Program-made: the position numbers and the translations under genes
Notes under the pieces: generated by a model
The model's input: only the letters and a program-made list of their open reading frames with translations
What the model was told of the DNA's origin: nothing
The model's database searches: none
Origin: Chrysemys picta bellii
Lineage: Eukaryota; Chordata; Testudines; Emydidae
Length of the DNA: 64,000 nucleotides
NCBI RefSeq assembly: GCF_011386835.1
Contig: NC_088800.1
Span: 25,658,572 to 25,722,571 of the forward strand
Reading direction: 5' to 3'
Shown: positions 35,867 through 64,000 of the stretch, piece after piece
Numbering within the stretch: the stretch's first letter is position 1
How the letters are laid out: every line of letters starts with the position of its first letter

Positions 35867-36705
35867 AACTACAGACCAGTCAGCCTCACCTCAGTCTCTG
35901 GAAAAATCATGGAGCAGGTGCTCCATTTTGAAACACTTGGAGGAAAGGAAGGTGATCAGGAACAGTCAACATGGATTCACCAAGGGCAAGTAATGCCTGA
36001 CCAACCTGATTACCTTCTATGATGAGATAACTGGCCCTGTGGATCTGGGGAAAGCACTGGACTTGATATGGCTTGACTTTAGCAAAGCTTTTGATACGGT
36101 CTCCCACAGTATTCTTGCCAGCAAGTTAAAAAAGTATGGATTGGATGACTGGACTATAAGGTGGATAGAAAGCTGGCTAGATTGTCGGGCTCAACCGGTA
36201 GTGATCGACTTGATGTCTAGTTGGCAGCCAGTATCAAGCAGAGTGCCCCACGGGTCTGTCTTGGGGCCGATTTTGTTCAACATCTTCATTAATTATCTGG
36301 ATGCTGGGATGGATTGCGCCCTCAGCAAGTTTATGGATGACACTAAGCTTGGGGAAGAGGTAGATACACTGGAGGGTAGGGATAGGGTCCAGAGTGACTT
36401 AGACAAATTGGAGGATTGGGATAAAAGAAATCTGATGAGGTTCAACATGGACAAGTGCAGAGTCCTGCACTCAGGACAGAAGAATCCCAGGCATTACTAC
36501 AGGCTGGGGTCCGACTAGCTAAGCAGGAGTTCTGCAGAAAAGGACTTGGGGATTACAGTGGACGAGAAGCTGGATATCAGTCAACAGTGTGCCCTTGTTG
36601 CCAAGAAGGCTAACGGCATATTAGGCTGCATTAGTAGGAGCATTGCCAACAGATCGAGGGAAGTGATTATTCCCCTCTATTCGGCATTGGTGAGGCCACA
36701 TCTGG
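35867..36705 (+). pseudogene. CR1 RT region downstream of LTR, broken
   Basis: After the LTR the CR1 resumes with [19 protein letters not shown], then shifts frame and resumes at [20 protein letters not shown] (motif A). Motif B reads SSRVPHGSVLGPILFNIFI and motif C reads KFMDDTKLG, where the intact copy has SSGVPQG and [10 protein letters not shown] stop is at about 36,517. Coding ends at SALVRPHLE where the 3' deletion begins. Confidence 0.85.
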
Positions 36706-37268
36706 AGGTCTCTTCCAACCCTAACCTTCTACGATACTATGACAGAGGAAGATATGCCTAACTGAATAGGAGAGTCTAGGGGTCAGCCAGGGTCTGCATG
36801 AGGAAGCCTCCCCAACTTCCTAACAATTTCTGCCCCCAAGAAAAAACCTGTTCCATACTTCTCTCACCCACACCCAACAACCCCCAGGTTTGCTCCCAGG
36901 ATCCTTCCCAGCAATTACTTCTTTCTCCCTCAGCTCCTCCATTACCCTGACTACCCCAAGTCTTTGCACTGCTTCTGAGGGGTGTGGGAAATATGTTTCT
37001 GTATTGTAGTTTAAATTAATTATGTCTCAAAGTTCTGTATTAATATGCCAAGTAAGGAATCTATTTGTCAAAAAAACATATCTTGAATCTTTTTTGTCTG
37101 TATATACAGACATACTTGCTGCCAGGTATTTTGAAATAAATTACCAAAATAATTGAAACTGGGGAGATTATATTGTTATTTAGACAAATAAAATAAGCAG
37201 ATTTTTATAGAACTTCAAAATTTTATGTGCAGAATTTTTAATTTTTTGGTGCAGAATTCCCTCATGAG

Positions 37269-37609
37269 TAATAATCCTTCACTCCAAAGGCTCCTTCCTA
37301 ACCTTTCCCCCAGAACTTTATCCACTCAGCACCACCCTCTACCAGCTAATTTTCTCCATGGCCCTCAAACCTCTACCTCATACTTCTCCACATGCTCCTC
37401 TCCAAACTACCCACTTGCAGCTCTTACTCTACTTAGTCCTCAGCCCTTCACTGTGGTGGCTACTCTTCCACCAAAATCTGCATCCCTGGCAGCTCCTCCT
37501 CTACCTGATCCCCACCCTCAGGCTTGGGTGATCCCCAATCTATTGCTTTTCTGGCTCCTCCTCACAGCTCAATAGAAGTGTGTGTGAAAGTGAAAAATTG
37601 AGTGACTAT
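37269..37609. other. Pyrimidine-rich sequence, no gene recognised
   Basis: C/T-rich with a 116-codon frame (37,225-37,575) of low complexity; no recognisable product. Possibly an old LINE remnant. Confidence 0.35.
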
Positions 37610-37770
37610 AAGGAAGAGACTCAATGAATGAATGTGTGAGTGGGAGAATGAATGATATGTGAAAGGATGAATGAGTGAATGTAAGGATGTGGCAAAGAAT
37701 CAATGAATGAACATGAGTGGGAGAATGAATGATATGTGAAAGGAGGAATGAATGAATAAGCGGATGATTG
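37610..37770. repeat. Degenerate (GAAT)n tandem repeat with duplicated block
   Basis: 'gaatgaatgaat'-type units with interruptions. The block 'gtgggagaatgaatgatat' followed by 'gtgaaagga' occurs twice, near 37,639 and 37,719, showing an ~80-bp secondary duplication. Confidence 0.75.
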
Positions 37771-38559
37771 ATTTTTCACTGTGTCTCTCTTTCACAATCA
37801 GTGTGTGGGTGAGAGAGAATGAGGTAGAAAGAATGGGGAAATTCAAAAACAAAGCAGAGGACAATGTAGGAAAAAAGATAAAAGTATAGAACAGAATTGA
37901 GAACAGAATACCCAGGTAGAGGAAGATGACAGAGGAGAAAAGCAGAAGACAAGGTAGGACTGGAAAAGCTGTGATAAATAACTGAGCAGAACTTTCAGGA
38001 ACTAGTACAAAATAGAGTCGAGGAACTAGAAATAGGAGAAAACAGTAGAAAGGGCAGAGGACACAAAAGTTTTTGTCCATTTCACCATTTATTGTAGTTC
38101 ATATCCTTCAAATGTCAGGAAGGGGGAAGGGACACAATAGGCATTAGCCCACACTCCTATCTTGCCTCCAGCTTTAAAAAAAAAAAAAAAGCTATGTCTA
38201 TGTCTATACAGTACTAGGAACCAATTACAGGTATAGGAATACAGTATACTATAATGGCAAAGACCCCCTCCTAGTGTGGACACAGTTATGCTGGCAAAGT
38301 GCACTTTGGTTTAGTAAAACCAACCCCTATGTGTATAACAGGCTATACTGGTAAAAGTGCAGTTTTGCCATTATAACTGCATCTATACTAGTGTCTTTTG
38401 ATGGCACAGCTATGTCAGTCATGGATCACACTTCTTCACCCCCCCGAATGATGTATGGTGGCAGAAGTCTGTAGTGTAGGCCTACGTGCACTTCCATGAC
38501 TCCCACTGAAATCATGCATTACCCAAGACAGATGTCCCTGATTTTCATTAAAAATTTCA
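37771..38559. other. Intergenic sequence with a MITE-like segment
   Basis: No gene. About 38,189-38,430 has 'gctatgtctatgtctatac' at its left and related inverted phrases ('agtgtggacacag', 'ctgcatctatactagtgt') to the right, resembling the TTA-flanked miniature elements in decayed form. Confidence 0.4.
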
Positions 38560-38960
38560 TTCATCCTAATCACATATCCAGCATCAAAACTGCACTAAGG
38601 TCTTGAGTGACCTCTTCATGGCCTCATCCAGGGGCCTTTACTTCATTCTCAGCCTTTCTGAGTCTCTTTGTTAACTCCCTCTCCTTCACATCAGACACAA
38701 GCCCCTTAGCTTTGTCTTTAACGTTCTTCACCATTTAGCCTTGTTGCATCAATTCTTAACATTGCAAACCATTGACCCCTGCGCCTTTGCTCTGCCACTC
38801 ATGGCAGCCTTAATTTCCTGCCTTCCACTTCTTCCTCATCCACCTCCACGTTTTCTCCTATGTCACCCCTCACACATGGGATAAACTCCTTGTCAACATT
38901 TCTAAATTCATCCTAGCATCCTTAACACCTGTCCCTGCCAAATCACTACCAGCTGGCAGC
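38560..38960 (+). mobile_element. L2-like LINE remnant (RT region)
   Basis: 'gacctcttcatggcctcatc', then 'ggggcctttacttcattctc' and 'agcctttctgagtctc' correspond to the familiar L2 segment just before RT motif A. Frame-broken and ancient. Assignment by resemblance. Confidence 0.5.
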
Positions 38961-39582
38961 AGTGAGGCAAGTGACAAGCCATTACTTTCCCCCCTAAATT
39001 CTGTTCATTTTAGCACCTGATCTCCCCCCCGCCCCATCATTGAATTTGGACGCTGGTCACGTCCTGACAACCAGACTGGAAACATTCTGGGCAGGGATCG
39101 CCTCATGGGGTATTTGTGTCCATACAGCACCTAGCCCAGCGGGGCTGTGCTCCTGGAGGAGGGGTTGCGAGGAGGGGCAGTGAGAGCTGGCACCAGACTG
39201 TATTCTGGCCTCCACGCCAAACACCTGGAAAAGGGAAAAGGCAAAAACCCGTCTGCCCATGTCGGAGATGGTGGCAGTTGGGTTCACGGGTGGGGTCACA
39301 AGGGCACCCCGCTGCCCCCCTAAGGAGCAGAGCCCGGAACCAAACCCTTCCACCGGGGGGGTGGGGCGGGAGAAGATATCCAAGAATTAACCCCTCCTCC
39401 CCCGGTAGGCGCCAGGAACCAACCGCACGGAGTGAGGATGAGCTCCACGGACCCGCCCTCCTGCGATGTGGAACGGTCAGGCCAGGCCAGGCCAGGCCGC
39501 CCCGCCCCTCCCCTCCCCTCCCCTCTCGCCAGGCCTCGACACGCGACGATTTAACGCCCCTTCCCGCGCGGGGGTGGGTCCG

Positions 39583-39595
39583 GTTGCCTAGTGAC
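39583..39595 (+). promoter_or_regulatory. X-box (RFX-factor site) upstream of TEX9
   Basis: GTTGCC-T-AGTGAC fits the X-box consensus RYYNYY-N1-3-RRNRAC at every position. Its last base is 36 bp upstream of the TEX9 start codon. X-boxes near start sites mark RFX-regulated ciliary genes. Binding is inferred, not shown. Confidence 0.7.
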
Positions 39596-39631
39596 AGCGA
39601 CGCTACTCAGCGGCCCCTTAGCAGGGACAAA

Positions 39632-64000
<24,369 letters not shown>

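Larger units (their letters stand above)
33460..36741 (+). mobile_element. CR1 LINE with endonuclease, split by LTR, deleted
   Basis: The CR1 sequence begins near 33,460 and ends with a CR1 tail ('ggtctcttccaaccctaac', then 'gatactatg') at about 36,741. It retains the endonuclease and the first half of RT. It is damaged by an internal deletion near 34,255 (between FRKADF and [14 protein letters not shown]), a 1,166-bp LTR insertion at 34,696, frame shifts near 35,920, and a deletion near 36,706 that joins SALVRPHLE directly to the 3' untranslated tail. Confidence 0.9.
33059..37268. mobile_element. TA-flanked element split by CR1 (outer layer of nest)
   Basis: Left end CTCCTGAGGGAATTCGGCAC at 33,059; right end GGTGCAGAATTCCCTCATGAG at 37,248-37,268. 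The two are inverted repeats over 22 bp with two mismatches, and TA lies outside each (33,057-058 and 37,269-270). TA duplication suggests Tc1/mariner-like mobilisation. Its own sequence appears to be 33,059 to about 33,460 plus about 36,742-37,268; the middle is an inserted CR1. No transposase was recognised. Confidence 0.65.

Noticed and set aside
37225..38080. 116-codon + and 126-codon - frames as genes
   Set aside because: Low-complexity products of C/T-rich DNA and of the GAAT-type tandem repeat; no motif.
1..39100. RFX7 exons on the minus strand
   Set aside because: Looked for because of remembered synteny; no frame resembling the RFX DNA-binding domain or its N-terminal region was seen.

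Overview
The window is vertebrate nuclear DNA, AT-rich and repeat-dense. It is most likely from a turtle, and at least from a sauropsid. The evidence is two long CR1 LINE copies, one with a continuous reverse-transcriptase frame, the CR1 3' tail at several further sites, old L2 and MIR-like remnants, many GC-rich hAT-type miniature elements with 8-bp target duplications, TTA-flanked miniature elements, and a split gene I recognise as TEX9. Nothing prokaryotic or organellar is visible. Family assignments rest on reading and memory, because no search was possible.

Positions 1-39,100 hold no host exon that I can support. They hold repeats: hAT-type elements at 628-799 and 2193-2693; a DNA transposon of 2.56 kb at 3027-5582 with CACTG...CAGTG ends and a broken transposase gene; an old CR1 at 8.8-9.4 kb; a miniature element next to an RTE-like reverse-transcriptase fragment that is itself split by a hAT-type insertion (11.9-13.4 kb); an inverted 5'-end copy of the CACTG element (13,439-14,376); a three-deep nest of elements at 16.7-17.6 kb; the open CR1 (19.74-21.2 kb); another hAT-type element at 26.7-27.5 kb; and a nest at 33.06-37.27 kb in which a TA-flanked element is split by CR1 and the CR1 is split by a solo LTR.

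A CpG island at about 39.13-40.14 kb is the promoter and first exon of TEX9 on the + strand. Eight coding exons (39,632-63,506) join without a frame break into 228 codons, and the gene runs off the right edge. An RFX-type X-box lies 36 bp upstream of the start codon, and the start codon lies in a YY1/TISU-like AAAATGGCGGC context. TEX9 introns contain a hAT element with arms of about 600 bp facing each other (42,375-44,024), several hAT-type and TTA-flanked miniature elements, a MIR-like SINE split by one of them, and an LTR-like block at 60.7-61.9 kb split by a hAT-type element.

The most interesting items are the CACTG-ended element, whose protein carries a plausible DDE set with C-x2-C, LH and H-x4-H motifs; the foldback hAT inside TEX9 intron 3; the TEX9 X-box/TISU promoter; and a GC-rich cargo module shared by hAT-type elements with different ends.
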